Assembly: GCA_021613535.1 (NCBI GenBank)
Contig: CP075492.1
Span: forward strand, 14,694,001-14,758,000
Direction: 5' to 3'
Source: Adineta vaga
Lineage: Eukaryota; Rotifera
Length of the DNA stretch: 64,000 nt
Shown here piece after piece: positions 43,233 through 54,863 of the stretch (position 1 is the first letter of the stretch; each line of letters starts with the position of its first letter). The notes beneath the pieces are model-generated. The model was not told the origin of the DNA. It made no database searches and worked only from the letters and a program-made list of their open reading frames with translations. A program made the position numbers and the translations under genes.

Positions 43233-45693
43233 TCAGTTCTCAAGCAATGTTTCTGCATATTTCAGTTTTTGTTCCTTTTCCTTAATTATACAATTGCAAT
43301 CTTCTAGCTCTTTATCATCGGATTTGCATGGTTCTTGTAATGGTCGTTCGTTCGATGCATACACCAGACGACCATCTTTAATTACCAAACGAACATCTCT
43401 GAGTATCAAATATTTTCTCTGTTGAACATAAGCTAATCCTTGATATAAGTGTTTGTAAGCTAGAATGTATTGCTTCATATTTAAGTAACAATCAGCCACG
43501 GAGAAATGACTTTCTTCGATAGATCTCATCGAAAATCTATTTGGAGTAGAATTGTTTTCAGCAAAAAGTTTCTGACAGCACTCATGTCGTAGTAGTTCAT
43601 AGTGTAAGGCGGATTTGAAATCGTGCATATGCTCCATGTAGATTGTGACTATCTTTCTATAAAGATCCATCATACGATCCAGTAAGTCTGCTTGCATATT
43701 GTTTAATGGATAGAATTCGAGTGCTTTTTTATAGTGAATCATTGCATCTTCGTAGTGATACAACACTGCATATCTATCTGCCAAATTTTCATAGTTCCAG
43801 GCAAGATCTTGTGATTTGGATGGAATTGGATGGTCTTTTACAAGTTCTATCCAAAGATGTTGGTACTCGATTGATTTCAATCCATATTTGTCTCGATCAG
43901 TTCTAGTTAAATCCTTATAGACACGGGATAACTTTGGCACAATCTCCATTTTTTCATAATCGTTAGTTGAACATTTCTTCAGAGCTAGCTCATAGAAACG
44001 GGCAGCTTTCTTCAGAAAATCAACGGAAAAATCCGACAGATGTGGTGGTCCGCACTCGTAGAGTTGTGCTCTAGCAAAGTAATTTTCGGCAATATCAAAT
44101 GAGCAGTTGAGTTTATCATCATCATCATCAACTGCTGAATACTCCTCCCAAATTGCAAGAGCCTGCTCGTAGTAGGAGAACGATGACGAATAGTCATGCT
44201 TCTTTTCTGTTGGATCATCGCAATGCTGAGCTTCCAGTTCAGCAAGAGCATAAAGTTTCACAGCCTTAATCCACTTTGCTTCTCTCGGATAAATATTCAT
44301 TAGAATATCGAAGACGATGGTATCCTCGAGTGTGGCAATCAGTTCTGACATATCTCTCAGTGCGCTCAAGCAGTTCTTCAGAGTTTTTCTTTCTGATCCA
44401 GCTTCTAGTTGTGTATCCCTGAATATATCGTAGTGTGATTGTAGTTTTAGTTTTACTAGCCAGTACGGCGGCAATTCATGAAGATCGTTTCGTTCTTGTA
44501 TACTGTGAAGAACGAATCTGGTATTCACCATAAATAAAGTTTCCCGTTCTTCAGGAAAGAAACTAAGTGATGTAATGTCTGCAAAGACTGCAGTCAAGTG
44601 TCGGTAGTCTGTTTCGATTTCAAACAGAACGCGATTGGCACCTTGTTCACACTCTGAAGCAATTAGAAATCCCTTGGCTATGGAGCAGTCACTTGATGTA
44701 GAGAACAGAGCGTTGTTTTGAATCGAACATCCAGCTGCTAATTTTTCGAGATCTTTATCTGAAAAAACTTGACCACGATATAATTTGACAATGGATCTTG
44801 CAGTATATTTCTCTTGTTCTTGTTTTAGCTCTCGATATAAATCTTGAAGAAAAGATCCGAACAACAAAAGCACTTTAATATTTCGCTGTCTTAACGCTTG
44901 ATTCAGAATACCAAAGAATATACTTGATCCAGAATACCACGAAACAGCTCGTTTCTTAGAAGGAAAGTCTATCTTAAATTCATCAATAATTGCATCCGTA
45001 AAACCGTGGTTCTTGAGCTCGGCTACAAGTCGATGATGGTAATTTTCAGGATACGGTAAGCTAATCAGTACTTTGATAATATTATGCCACCACAACTCAA
45101 AATTATCGTCGATACTAATTTGATGCCTAGGATTTTGTTCACTGAATATACCAGCTTTTTCGTGTTTGAAATATTCCTGAACATCTTCCTTTATCTTCTT
45201 CAGAAGATCGTCACGTTCCGTGTGGATAGAACAGACTTTCTAAAAGTAAATTCAAATTTGATGATTTAAAATAAAAATTCCTATAATTACCAACCTTGTT
45301 TGCAGCTATGAACTCGAGTGTTCTCGTATCAAGTACTTTACTCTTACCATAGATATACACTTTCCATATATTTGTTTTTCTGAACGGTAACAACTCGGGA
45401 ATAATATCCTGTGCGTATCTAACAGAGCAGACAAGAAATGTAAAAACATCATGACATTTTTCAATATGCTTCAAGCAATATCTCCAGTGATCAAAAGCCT
45501 TTGTATAGTTGACGACTTCACGAAACTTCGTAAGTGTAGAGAAAATTTCTTCCTCATCTTCGAGTTCAGACAATTTGATATCCGTCCATAGTAACTGATA
45601 AGATGTAAGATTTACATCGTGCCGATCGAAATAAGGATGCCATTTCGGTAGTAGACCGACGAGATGAAAATTGTGTGTGCCGCTGGATGCCAT
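43233..45693 (-). CDS. NAD-dependent ADP-ribosyltransferase (R-S-E) with TPR tail, paralogue 2
   Basis: Two exons, 45693..45295 and 45239..43233, intron 55 nt; 801 aa. The single intron sits at the same place as in paralogue 1 (6814-9113), after the N-terminal region, so the genes are duplicates. The catalytic motifs are LYRGQ (Arg about 288), FSTSSD (313-315) and an ExE in PEERETLF (364-366). The TPR-like tail covers about 450-740 (SFSYYEQALAIWEEY, AMIHYKKALEFYPL). The C-terminal end adds a charged helix (CIIKEKEQKLKYAETL) not present in paralogue 1. Expected to transfer ADP-ribose from NAD to Arg on proteins recruited by TPRs. Intracellular; no signal peptide. Sequence identity to paralogue 1 outside motifs is low, so the duplication is old. 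Confidence 0.85.
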
Positions 45694-46660
45694 TCTATTG
45701 CCAAGCCGTATAATAATACACGAGCAAATAATGATACGATATATTCCATTCTCATTTCTCTCAAGTATATCACATATACACGATTTTTTATTCTATTCCT
45801 TATCTCTTTTTTTGCGTTTGTTTCTTTCTTTTATTATTGTCACAACAACTACTCTAGTCTTTTTCGTTTTTCTTATGTTGGAGAATAACAATACTCACGT
45901 GGGAAGAAACAAAAATGTCTTCAAACGATAATCGTGTTCGTAATATTCTTTTTACGTTCCTATCTCTTCATTCTTTGTCAAAAAAAACAATCTTCCTTCC
46001 TCACAAAAGTCTCCCGTTAGATACCTCATGATGGATAAAAACAGAATGCATGTCTACGTGATAGAATGAGATGAAATAAGAAGGAGAGAAAAGCATTCTT
46101 GTGTCAGAACGATTACATTCTGCCATAACAATTCGAACTAGGAGAACTCCCCAATTTCTAAATCTTTTTTTACTCAAAACTCATCGTAAATTCATGATTA
46201 TCAGTAGAGTTCAGCATCATATGACTAGTTGTTTGCTTGCTGTCTATATCTTGGACATTTCTGATCATCAGACTCATCATGATTTTTTCTTGAATAGCTT
46301 TCTGAGAAACGAATAGATTTCTATATATTATATTTATAAAAAACTTTGTGAATATTGATGCCGAATATATATTCTTGAACAAACAGATTATCCTTGTATT
46401 TATTCAATTCAATATATTGCACTCTATAGGACACGATGTTTTTGCACTAAAAATATTCATATTGCCTTCATTGACTTGTCATTAAAATTTCGTTCAATTG
46501 ATTCTAGGAAGGGATTTAGTAAGTATATACATACGAGTATATAGACAGTATATTTTATATAGATTCACATTGATATTTCATACAGTTATGTCGTATTCTA
46601 GGAGAGGCCTGAGTTGTCCATTTATTAAAACTAATAAAAAGAAACATTCTATATGTTACA
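45694..46660. other. Intergenic
   Basis: 5' flank of ART-TPR 2 and 3' flank of the CRAL-TRIO gene. AT-rich, nothing recognised. Confidence 0.4.
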
Positions 46661-47815
46661 CTAAAAATATACAATATCATCATTACTCGTACAAAGTTTT
46701 TCGTATGTAGTATCAAAAATAGGTTCATAAATATCGCCTGTTCGATGATAATGACTTTGAGTCATCATATATGGAAGAAGTTTTTCATATGTATTGGCTA
46801 GATTACTACAAGCTTTACTTCTTTCTGTGTTCAAAGTCTGATTGTCGTCATTATGTGCCCATCGTAAAGTAATTTTTAAATATTTTGTTGCTGCGTATCG
46901 ATGATACGTTTCAACTTCTAATTTGCCTTGTTGATCATTATGAATTGTCGTTATCATCTTCTGATCTTCATCTGTTGGTAATATATATTGAAAGTTAAGA
47001 TGTTTACCTTGCAATCGTTGTGGAATATTTATTGGATCAATGTATTTCGTTAGATCAGTTTCTTTTTTGATGAATTTTATTTTATTTTCAACAGTTGGAT
47101 CTAACCATGGTCGAACAATAGACCAACAGCTATTGAATACCCATGAAGCATTGGCAATAAGTCCAAGACCAAGAGATTCAGGATAATAATTTTGAAATAG
47201 ATTAATAAAGTTTTTTGCTATTTGTAAATCAATATTTTTCATACTCAATCCATTAACATCAAGAACAACAGTAAACGTTTCCACGGGCGGTCGAAGCAAT
47301 TTTCGACATATCTCCAATGCTAGAACTGCCAGTTTTTCAGTGCTTTCCATAGGATATTCACCTCGAATGTGTTCTTTCAAATGAATATAACAAACGGGTC
47401 GATCAGCTCTATCTCGACCCATGAAATAACCTTTACCCACTTTGGCTTCATCAAGCGAAATTTCACTTTCCCCTCTAGCTAAAAAATGTGAAACACCCCA
47501 TTTAATTCGCCATTGAAGAAGATTCAACATGTATTGAACAGTATTTTTTACGTCCCATTTTTGTGCACGAAGCCAGCGAAGTAAAACAACATCAGGATTT
47601 TCACATCCAAACCAATTAAATAATTCATTACCATAATCAGTATTCAAAATGTCTTTGCCGGATGCATGAAGAGCATTGATCAACTCTATCCAACATTCTT
47701 TCAAAACATTTCTTTGTGTTCCATCAAGATTATCTAAAACAATATGAATTCTATTTCGACCATATTTTCCAGTAATTAGATACATACTGATATGGCCAGG
47801 ATCATTGGCAGTCAT
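46661..47815 (-). CDS. Sec14-like CRAL-TRIO lipid-transfer protein
   Basis: A 384-aa intronless ORF. The CRAL-TRIO N-terminal helix region is seen in VVLLRWLRAQKWDVKNTVQY then MLNLLQWRIKWG (about 77-108). The lipid-binding domain runs about 120-285, with GRDRADRPVCYIHLKEH, TVVLDVNGLSMKNID, NLFQNYYPESLGLGLIANA and the gate-helix region after WSIVRPWLDP. It ends with an extension of about 100 residues. Sec14 proteins move phosphatidylinositol and other lipids between membranes and support PI-4-phosphate signalling. The opening NDPGHISMYLI and the absence of introns are more reminiscent of fungal Sec14 relatives than of animal ones; this needs a tree. Confidence 0.85.
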   Translation of the reverse strand: MTANDPGHISMYLITGKYGRNRIHIVLDNLDGTQRNVLKECWIELINALHASGKDILNTDYGNELFNWFGCENPDVVLLRWLRAQKWDVKNTVQYMLNLLQWRIKWGVSHFLARGESEISLDEAKVGKGYFMGRDRADRPVCYIHLKEHIRGEYPMESTEKLAVLALEICRKLLRPPVETFTVVLDVNGLSMKNIDLQIAKNFINLFQNYYPESLGLGLIANASWVFNSCWSIVRPWLDPTVENKIKFIKKETDLTKYIDPINIPQRLQGKHLNFQYILPTDEDQKMITTIHNDQQGKLEVETYHRYAATKYLKITLRWAHNDDNQTLNTERSKACSNLANTYEKLLPYMMTQSHYHRTGDIYEPIFDTTYEKLCTSNDDIVYF

Positions 47816-48556
47816 TGATATGATTCTATATGATAAATTATAAACATACGTTTTAACTTTCTTTTTGAGACTTATTTATACAGTGTATTTATACATGCAT
47901 ATCAATGATGACGCAGCGTCATGACATGAGAAGGAGTAAAAAAAGCTACAAGCGTACTTTTCTTATCCTCTTCGTACGCAATAATCAAGTAGAAACACAA
48001 TGACGAATTAACCTTTCAACTCAAAATTATATTTGTTTATAATATAAGTGTGCACTTTCGAATAGCAAATGGTAATACTACAGTGTGATATACTTTTGAA
48101 ATATGAGAGAAAATGGCTTTGAAGAAATAAATTTATCATAACCTTTTCAAACTATTATTATTATAGTTTATGATTCACCTGAATATATAGTTCGAGATCA
48201 TTGGACTACGGATTTTAAGATAACAGAAGCCTATATCAACAATATACTTTATGTTTCTTTACAAAGCAAAGCATCTACTTTCTTATCTTTTTTTCATGAC
48301 GGTCAAATATTATCAAGCATGTTATTTTCTCTAATGATGAAACTCAGAAAGTGCTATACTTCATTATCTTGCATCAGCATGTAATGCCTTCCTCTATGTC
48401 ATATGATATGGCTTATTTGTTGTGTATCTCGAGTTCTTTTTATTATATTTTGAATACATGTGAAAATATTTCTATTATCTTTTATTTGATATGAGATACG
48501 GTATAAATTCTTGCAGTTCTGAGGGTATGTTAGCAGATTTAATCTGAATACTAACG
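47816..48556. other. Divergent intergenic region
   Basis: Lies between the CRAL-TRIO gene (minus) and the solute-binding-protein gene (plus), so it should hold two promoters. No core motif was identified with confidence. Confidence 0.4.
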
Positions 48557-50801
48557 ATGATAGATAAACACGGAGATGAAGAAGCCATGGCCATCAATTC
48601 ACCAGAATTAAAACCACGAATACTCTCGAAGTAAGTGCAATTCATATGATGATCGACAGTAAAAACTTAATATCCATTGTATTATTCATAGTTCACAATG
48701 GTCACGCACTTTACGCTCGTTTGAGCGTAAACATTTTTATGCTACTTTACTCGTATTGGTTATTGTTGGTAGTGTTCTGGCAGTAGCAATTCCTTATTAT
48801 CGAGTCTACAATAAAGGTAAATCAACGACGAAAACATTCGTCCTGGATTTTCATTAAGAGCGTGATATTTCTAGGCAGTTTCAACAATGAACAGGAAGAC
48901 ACTAATTCGGCAACGCAAGTGGAAGAATTAGAAAATGAAACACCAGAAACATTTGGATCTTTGAATGATGAACCGAACAAGGATCAGCCATCACCACGAT
49001 TACGATCAGCTTCATCTTATGTTAGTATTTGAGAATTATTTGTATTTAATTTAGTTCTTCTATAATCTAGCGAAAACATAAATCACCTGAAAATGTTGGT
49101 CACATGAATGTTTATATTCGTAAACCGACTAATGAGGGTACTCAACGACGACCTCATCAACTTCGTTTTCCCGTTGCACGTTACAATCGTCGACGATTGC
49201 GTCTGTATTTTCATACGGGTTAAGTTCATTTGATACAAACAGTCTTTTTTTTAGCTTTTCACGGTCCATTTCTAAGTTTTACTCCTCGCGTTCCAATATT
49301 TGTCGACCGGTTAACACGACAAACTCTTATATTCTCACCGTCAGGAGGTACACAAAAAATTGTAATTTCAAATATCTTAGTCAATAATTTAATTCTTTTA
49401 GTCTATATTTTACCACCAGTGATCAATTTTTATGGTAAAATGTTCTCAGTTGCTGAACTCATTGCATCCGGTTATGCTAGTCTGGTCAGTAGTGGTGCTC
49501 CGCCCGTCAGTCCTATTAATATGTTATCTTATTATCAATCTATTCCATGTTGGTTGATAGTCTAAATTTGTCTTTTTTTTCATTGAATTTATTCTGTTCT
49601 TCACATAGTGCTTGGTCCTGGTATTCCGATGATTAGTCCAACTACAGGTAGCTTTGATGGTGGCATTCGAACAAATTATAAATCATTCAAAACTCGAAAG
49701 TACTCTAGATCCTACTCTCAAATCGATGATTCGTATGAATCAGATGAACAAGACGAAGACGAAGACGAAGAATACGATAACGGTTATTATAAGAGAAGGA
49801 AATCATATCCAAGATATAAATATAATACACAAAAACCAAAAACACTAACAACAACTACTCGTTCTTCAGGTAGGACTCAGTTGAAGACGTAATCATGAAT
49901 CTCCTTTTCTCATTTAGATACATGTTCTTCTGATTGTGACACTGGTTGCACAAAGACATGTTTACGATCTAATGCCAAATGTCGCCCGAAATTAAAAACA
50001 ATATCCATTGTAACTGCACGTGATCAAGCACCATTCATATCTCAAACTGGCGACGATGCACCAGTTGGATTGGATGTTGATTTGATGCAATCTATTGCTG
50101 ATTTATATCAAATAAAATTCGTCTATCAATATGCTGAATTTTCACAATTTATTTCTATGGTTCAGAATGATATCAATCTTATTTCCATTAGTACTCATAC
50201 AGATACAATAGTACGAGAAGAGTTTGTTAATTTCGCTCATTTCTTCAAAACTGGTGTTGGATTTTTTACATTATCAACTTATACAGAAACTATTAATGGT
50301 CTCAGTGATTTATGTGGTAAAACAGTGGCAGTATTAACTAGTTCGATTCAAGAAATTGATGTTCAAAGTCAGAATACAAAATGTGGATCAAATCCTATAA
50401 CAATAATATCAGTTGCATCATCTACAGATAGATTAAAAGCAATTGAAGATGGTACAGCTGATGTAGCTCTTGATGATCAAGCTGTCATCGTCGCTATTGT
50501 TCAAGAATCAGAAGGTAAATTGAAAGAAGTTGGTCAACCATATGATATTCAACCTTTTGGAATATTATGTAATAAAAACAATAAACAATTATGTTGTGCA
50601 TTGGTTAATGCAATAAATTATTTGATTAAAAAAGGTACTTATGAAGATATCTTGAAGAAATATTCTTATTCTTTTAAAAATAACGGTATTTGTCCATCAC
50701 AAATCAATTTAAATGGTACATCATGTTCGTCAAAATGCACACCAAGTGATAGTGAATGTGAACAAAAGTTAGCTTCTACAGAAACTCAATTACCATCATG
50801 A
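48557..50801 (+). CDS. Membrane-tethered bacterial-type solute-binding protein (SBP_bac_3-like)
   Basis: Exons: 48557..48630, 48692..48816, 48875..49020, 49071..49218, 49255..49347, one from about 49402, 49609..49869 and 49918..50801. The 3' end of the exon from 49402 is uncertain, because several donors fit (49441 is one). About 600 aa. A short cytosolic N-terminus precedes one transmembrane helix (FYATLLVLVIVGSVLAVAI). Next come an acidic/basic linker with an Asp/Glu run (DEQDEDEDEEYDNGYY) and a Cys-rich hinge (DTCSSDCDTGCTKTC). The C-terminal 250 residues are a periplasmic amino-acid-binding fold: ISIVTARDQAPF, GLDVDLMQSIADLY, ISTHTDTIVREEFVNFAHFF, LCGKTVAVLTSS, GTADVALDDQAVI, GILCNKNNK. 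No ion-channel segment splits it as in glutamate receptors. It would bind a small ligand outside the cell. Its origin is probably bacterial for the binding domain, with a eukaryotic anchor added. Confidence 0.75.
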
Positions 50802-50999
50802 TGGTCCAACTATGAACAATATTTTTCATTTTAAAATTTGAATTTTGATTGTAAAAAAGATGTATATGATGGAAATAAACTATTGGATACATATAGACAC
50901 TAATTTGATCGAAAAGTATACTATTAGGTATCATTGGAAAATCAACATGAAGATTTTAGAGAATATAAAAATGTTTGTTGTCCTTTTATCTATCAGATA

Positions 51000-52418
51000 A
51001 TGCTTGCATTGCATTTCTTCTTCTTAATAGTCGTATCTACCTTTGTCACTGACATTTCTTCACAAAACAAAGACATGTTTGCTAACTCTATAGATTTCGT
51101 ATTGTTAACAATTTTTTACCTTACTACATTATTCATCGTGTGTTTTACGAGCAAACAAAGAATTTACTATGGTGAAGCTGAACTTGTTGATCAGTTACTT
51201 ACGAATCCTTCGGAATGGACATATGTCCAACAGACTATCGATGGTTTCTATGTAAATTTTATTGAAATGGATGATATTTTGAGTATCGATGAATTAGTTG
51301 GATTTTTTAAACTTTTTACAAACAAATCTGCTTATTATGAAAGTGATGCTGATCCACATCATCAACCATTAGAGAAAGATAAAATAGCCATCGATCGATT
51401 GCATAGTATAGGATGGAATATAACGTATACGAGTCAAAATTATGGATGGACTGTTGAACGTGATGAAATTTTAGGATATTATAATTTAACTGAACATGTT
51501 AATCGTCGACCAGATTTTGTTCAACTAGGTCCATGGACATTATCAGGAAATATTTCAAATAATCCTGGTACTGGACCTTATTCAAATGCACAATATCGTG
51601 CATGGATAAATCAATCCGATGGTGTTTCAACAGATGGACCACTTGGTTTTTGGCAAATTGATTTTCAACAAATGCGCGAAGGTAGTTATTCTGTTGTTCA
51701 ATATGCACAAAAGATTGGTAAATCAGCAGCCGTGATGCTTTGTCCATATGGTGCTGGTGTTCCAACGTATAATTCAACGAGAGATTTTCTTACTGTAGGT
51801 ATATCAGTTATTCAAGGTCATGAAGATAATGATGCTGATCCGGATATTTGGATCATTTTTGAGTATGCTGATGGGAGTATTTCTGCAATTCCTGAACAAA
51901 TCAGTGGCTATCCAGCGAATTCAACTACTGGAATGGCATTCTATGCATTGAAACATCGAGATGGAATACCTGAAACACTTGATTTATATATTAATGAAGG
52001 AAAAATTGGACAATATAGTTTTGTGAAAGAATCAAGAAAAGTAGATATGATTTTAAATTCTAATGTACCTATTGGAACAATTCTTAATTATACATTCGTA
52101 ATAGCTGATTATAGTTCATGGCTCGATTATGCTGCTTGTATTCGAGTTTTCACTGTCGGTGATCCAATGAATGGATGGGAGATAAATTATACAATTCGCG
52201 GAATAGACATAACTTCAACTATACATAGTACTGATGGATTTCTTTTCATTCGAGAAAATCGTATTCAACCACAAACAATTCAAAGTGTTAATGTATCCTT
52301 TATTCGAACATCTACTGTACATAATAATATGACATTGATCATCGAACTAACTCCGCATCGTGGGAGTGATCGGGTTGATTCACTTCGAATCATCACTGTA
52401 AATGAATCCGATAAATGA
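51000..52418 (+). CDS. Secreted orphan, possibly glycosidase-like
   Basis: 472 aa from the first in-frame ATG at 51000; the frame is open 22 codons further upstream but without ATG. The start gives a signal peptide or membrane segment (MLALHFFFLIVVSTFV), and a second hydrophobic stretch follows (FVLLTIFYLTTLFIVCF). The body is rich in conserved-looking aromatic and acidic motifs: GFYVNFIEMDD, NYGWTVERDEILG, FVQLGPWTLSG, DGVSTDGPLGFWQID, VMLCPYGAG, and EDNDADPDIWIIFEYADG. The order of acidic residues at strand ends and a final beta-rich region suggest a TIM-barrel glycosidase with an accessory domain, but I do not recognise a CAZy family. Many N-x-S/T sites fit secretion. Intronless, bacterial/fungal feel; horizontal origin possible. 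Confidence 0.6.
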   Translation: MLALHFFFLIVVSTFVTDISSQNKDMFANSIDFVLLTIFYLTTLFIVCFTSKQRIYYGEAELVDQLLTNPSEWTYVQQTIDGFYVNFIEMDDILSIDELVGFFKLFTNKSAYYESDADPHHQPLEKDKIAIDRLHSIGWNITYTSQNYGWTVERDEILGYYNLTEHVNRRPDFVQLGPWTLSGNISNNPGTGPYSNAQYRAWINQSDGVSTDGPLGFWQIDFQQMREGSYSVVQYAQKIGKSAAVMLCPYGAGVPTYNSTRDFLTVGISVIQGHEDNDADPDIWIIFEYADGSISAIPEQISGYPANSTTGMAFYALKHRDGIPETLDLYINEGKIGQYSFVKESRKVDMILNSNVPIGTILNYTFVIADYSSWLDYAACIRVFTVGDPMNGWEINYTIRGIDITSTIHSTDGFLFIRENRIQPQTIQSVNVSFIRTSTVHNNMTLIIELTPHRGSDRVDSLRIITVNESDK

Positions 52419-52504
52419 AATCGTTGTCTTTACATGCTTGAATATATTCTATGTAAAATAAACTACAGCTCGTATACATATAAATATGAAATGAGAAAGA
52501 AAAG

Positions 52505-53518
52505 TTATAATTGAATTTTCTCAGTACTAACATCGAAATTTCTGCTAACAAAAACAAATGAATTCGGTGGAATTAAATGCCAATCTTCTGCCTTGTATGT
52601 ATTTGGTTCACTGGCAACAATTGCATGTTTTCCATGTTTATCAGTTTCATATATTGATTTTCTTCGACTATCTTTTCCATCGGGATGATCTGGATACTTT
52701 CGATTAAGTGTTGGACCAGCTGTAGTTGAATAATATAATGATGGTGGCTCAAGTTGATCCGTTGATGCAAATCGTGTTGCCAGTAATTGACAACCATCGC
52801 TAACAGCAAAATTTAAAGCACTATGAAGAGAAATTTCCTCATTGTTGTTCTTAGTTTCATCAATAAGAGCAAGAACATCGCGAAGAGTTTTAATCATTGC
52901 TTCTTTGAGTTGTTCAATTTCTAATTCTGCATCCCAATCATCACCTAAATATGTAAAGAAAAGAGCAGCAACATGTTCTGTATCGGTTGTTCCAAAGATA
53001 TTTCCATACGCTTTTGTTGATAATTTACTTAATAATTTTACTTTAATTTTTGAGAAATTAGCGACATATCCATTATGCATGAACATATAACGACCAAATA
53101 TAAATGGATGATTGTTTGTTTCAACAATCGGTGAACTTGCTGTACCAGCACGGATATGTGCAAACACACATTTTGTTGCTGTATGTGCACATAGAGATGC
53201 AAGATTAAGATCATTGATAGGTGGACGTGTATTTCGATATACACATGGTCTGTTAATATAATCATCATTGAATTCAGCAGCGACACCCGTATAAAAACCG
53301 ATACCAAATCCATCGACATTAGTAAAATGATTCGGACCACGTTCATCAGATGCTACACCAGAACTATACATTTTTTTACCCAGATGTTCACCATAACTGA
53401 TATGAAGATTTGGAAGAAAGTGTACATCGATTTGTTTAACGATAGAATGTTTTGGTTTAATAAGAATATCTTCAAGAAGAGCAGGCTCTTCACCAATATA
53501 TGCAAACCATCGACACAT
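52505..53518 (-). CDS. Class II glutamine amidotransferase, DUG3/EgtC-like
   Basis: A 337-aa intronless ORF starting MCRWFAYIGEEP. Cys2, exposed after Met removal, is the Ntn nucleophile of class II amidotransferases. Other signatures are NVDGFGIGFY, a CVFAHIRAGTASSP block, NNHPFIFGRYMFMHNGYVAN, a TTDTEHVAALFF motif and LNFAVSDGCQLLATRF. These fit the GATase_6 family that includes yeast DUG3, the amidotransferase-type subunit of the glutathione-degrading DUG complex, and bacterial EgtC. Reaction: hydrolysis of a gamma-glutamyl amide or peptide. No signal peptide, so cytosolic. Partner DUG2-type peptidase not in the window. A role in glutathione turnover would suit an animal facing oxidative stress, but that is inference. 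Confidence 0.88.
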   Translation of the reverse strand: MCRWFAYIGEEPALLEDILIKPKHSIVKQIDVHFLPNLHISYGEHLGKKMYSSGVASDERGPNHFTNVDGFGIGFYTGVAAEFNDDYINRPCVYRNTRPPINDLNLASLCAHTATKCVFAHIRAGTASSPIVETNNHPFIFGRYMFMHNGYVANFSKIKVKLLSKLSTKAYGNIFGTTDTEHVAALFFTYLGDDWDAELEIEQLKEAMIKTLRDVLALIDETKNNNEEISLHSALNFAVSDGCQLLATRFASTDQLEPPSLYYSTTAGPTLNRKYPDHPDGKDSRRKSIYETDKHGKHAIVASEPNTYKAEDWHLIPPNSFVFVSRNFDVSTEKIQL

Positions 53519-53764
53519 ATTTGTTTCTGTTTTGCTTCATCGATTGTTATTTTGTATACATTTAGATAATATTTCTTTCCTGACGATATTTTGCAAATAA
53601 TACGATGTCTATGATTCATTACTTCTTACTATTTGCTCACAGATGACGTGTCAATAATTGCACAAAGGTATGTAATTTCTATTAGTCATACCCTTTTTCA
53701 CTCGTTCTATCGTATATAAATAGGGAGAAATAGTCACAATCAATATATTCATAAACTGTTGATC

Positions 53765-54863
53765 ATGGCACATACAGCACTGAACGATGATGAAATTACA
53801 GAATATTTTGATACACCAGGTAGAATTTGTTTTTCACTGAAATTTATATGATCAAAACTATATACATACAGATGAATTGGATAAGAAAATTAAAACTTTA
53901 GCCCAGTTTATTCGGGATTCAAAACAATTTGTTGTTTATACTGGAGCAGGTAATTTCTATTATTTTCACTTCAAAACACGTTCTCAATCAAAAATAGGCA
54001 TATCCACATCTGCTGGTATCAATGATTTTCGTGGTCCATCAGGTGTTTGGACGGCTCGAGCACGAGGTATTGTTTTACCACCACCGACTGTACGTAATCC
54101 AGAACCAACATTGACTCATATGGCTTATGTAGAATTAATGAAACAGAATTATTTGAAATTTTTGGTTTCACAAAATTGTGATGGTCTTCATTTAAAAAGT
54201 GGCATATCACCAAGTAAAATTGCCGAATTACATGGAAATGGAAATTGTGAAGCTTGTGCAAAATGTGGTAAAGTCTATTATAGACAAAAGCATGTCAATC
54301 AATATGAACATGGAACTTGGCTAACAGGAAATACGTGTACCGTTCCGAATTGTTATGGTCGTTTACGTTGTACAACAGTTGCTTTTACTCAATCAATGCC
54401 AGATATTTGTTTAAATAAAGCAATGCAAAATTCACAAATATGTGATTTAAGTTTATGTATGGGAACATCAATGCGAGTTTCACCAGCATGTACACTTCCA
54501 TGTATGAATTTACAAGCTGGACAAAAGATGGTTATTGTTAGTAAGTTTTTCTTTCTACTGTTTTCAAAATTTTAGTTACTGATCGTTTGATTTAGATTTA
54601 CAAAAGACACCTTACGATAAAAACTGTGCATTGAGAATATTTGCACGTTGTGATGATGTGATGAGTATGATTATGAAAGAATTGAATTTAACCATTCCAC
54701 CATATGTTGATTTGAAATTATGGTCAGATGAACAATGGTTAAAAGATTTTGAAAATAATTGGCCTTTTAGGTAAAAGTTTTAAGAAAAATGTTCGACTCA
54801 TTATTTCTGCATCTTTATTCTAGAACTGCTGGCGACAAAGGATGGTTTTCCGGTAATATGTAA
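53765..54863 (+). CDS. NAD-dependent deacylase, SIRT6/SIRT7-like sirtuin
   Basis: Five exons: 53765..53819, 53872..53949, 53998..54540, 54596..54770, 54824..54863; 296 aa. The GAG-ISTSAGINDFRGP NAD motif (about 42-58) is created by splicing out a 48-nt intron that has no stop, so an unspliced reading would insert 16 residues in the NAD site. Further motifs: SQNCDGLHLKSG (Asn/Asp), ELHGN with catalytic His about 123, zinc-site Cys residues in CEACAKCG and later CTVPNC, GTSMRVSP, and VNLQKTPYD. This order and the short helix after GVW match class IV sirtuins, which act on chromatin. QNCDG has Cys where most have Val. The C-terminus is short, without the SIRT6/7 basic tail. Confidence 0.88.

Noticed and set aside
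45664-45931. Plus-strand ORFs upstream of ART-TPR 2
   Set aside because: They overlap the start of that gene in antisense and have low-complexity Phe/Ser content.
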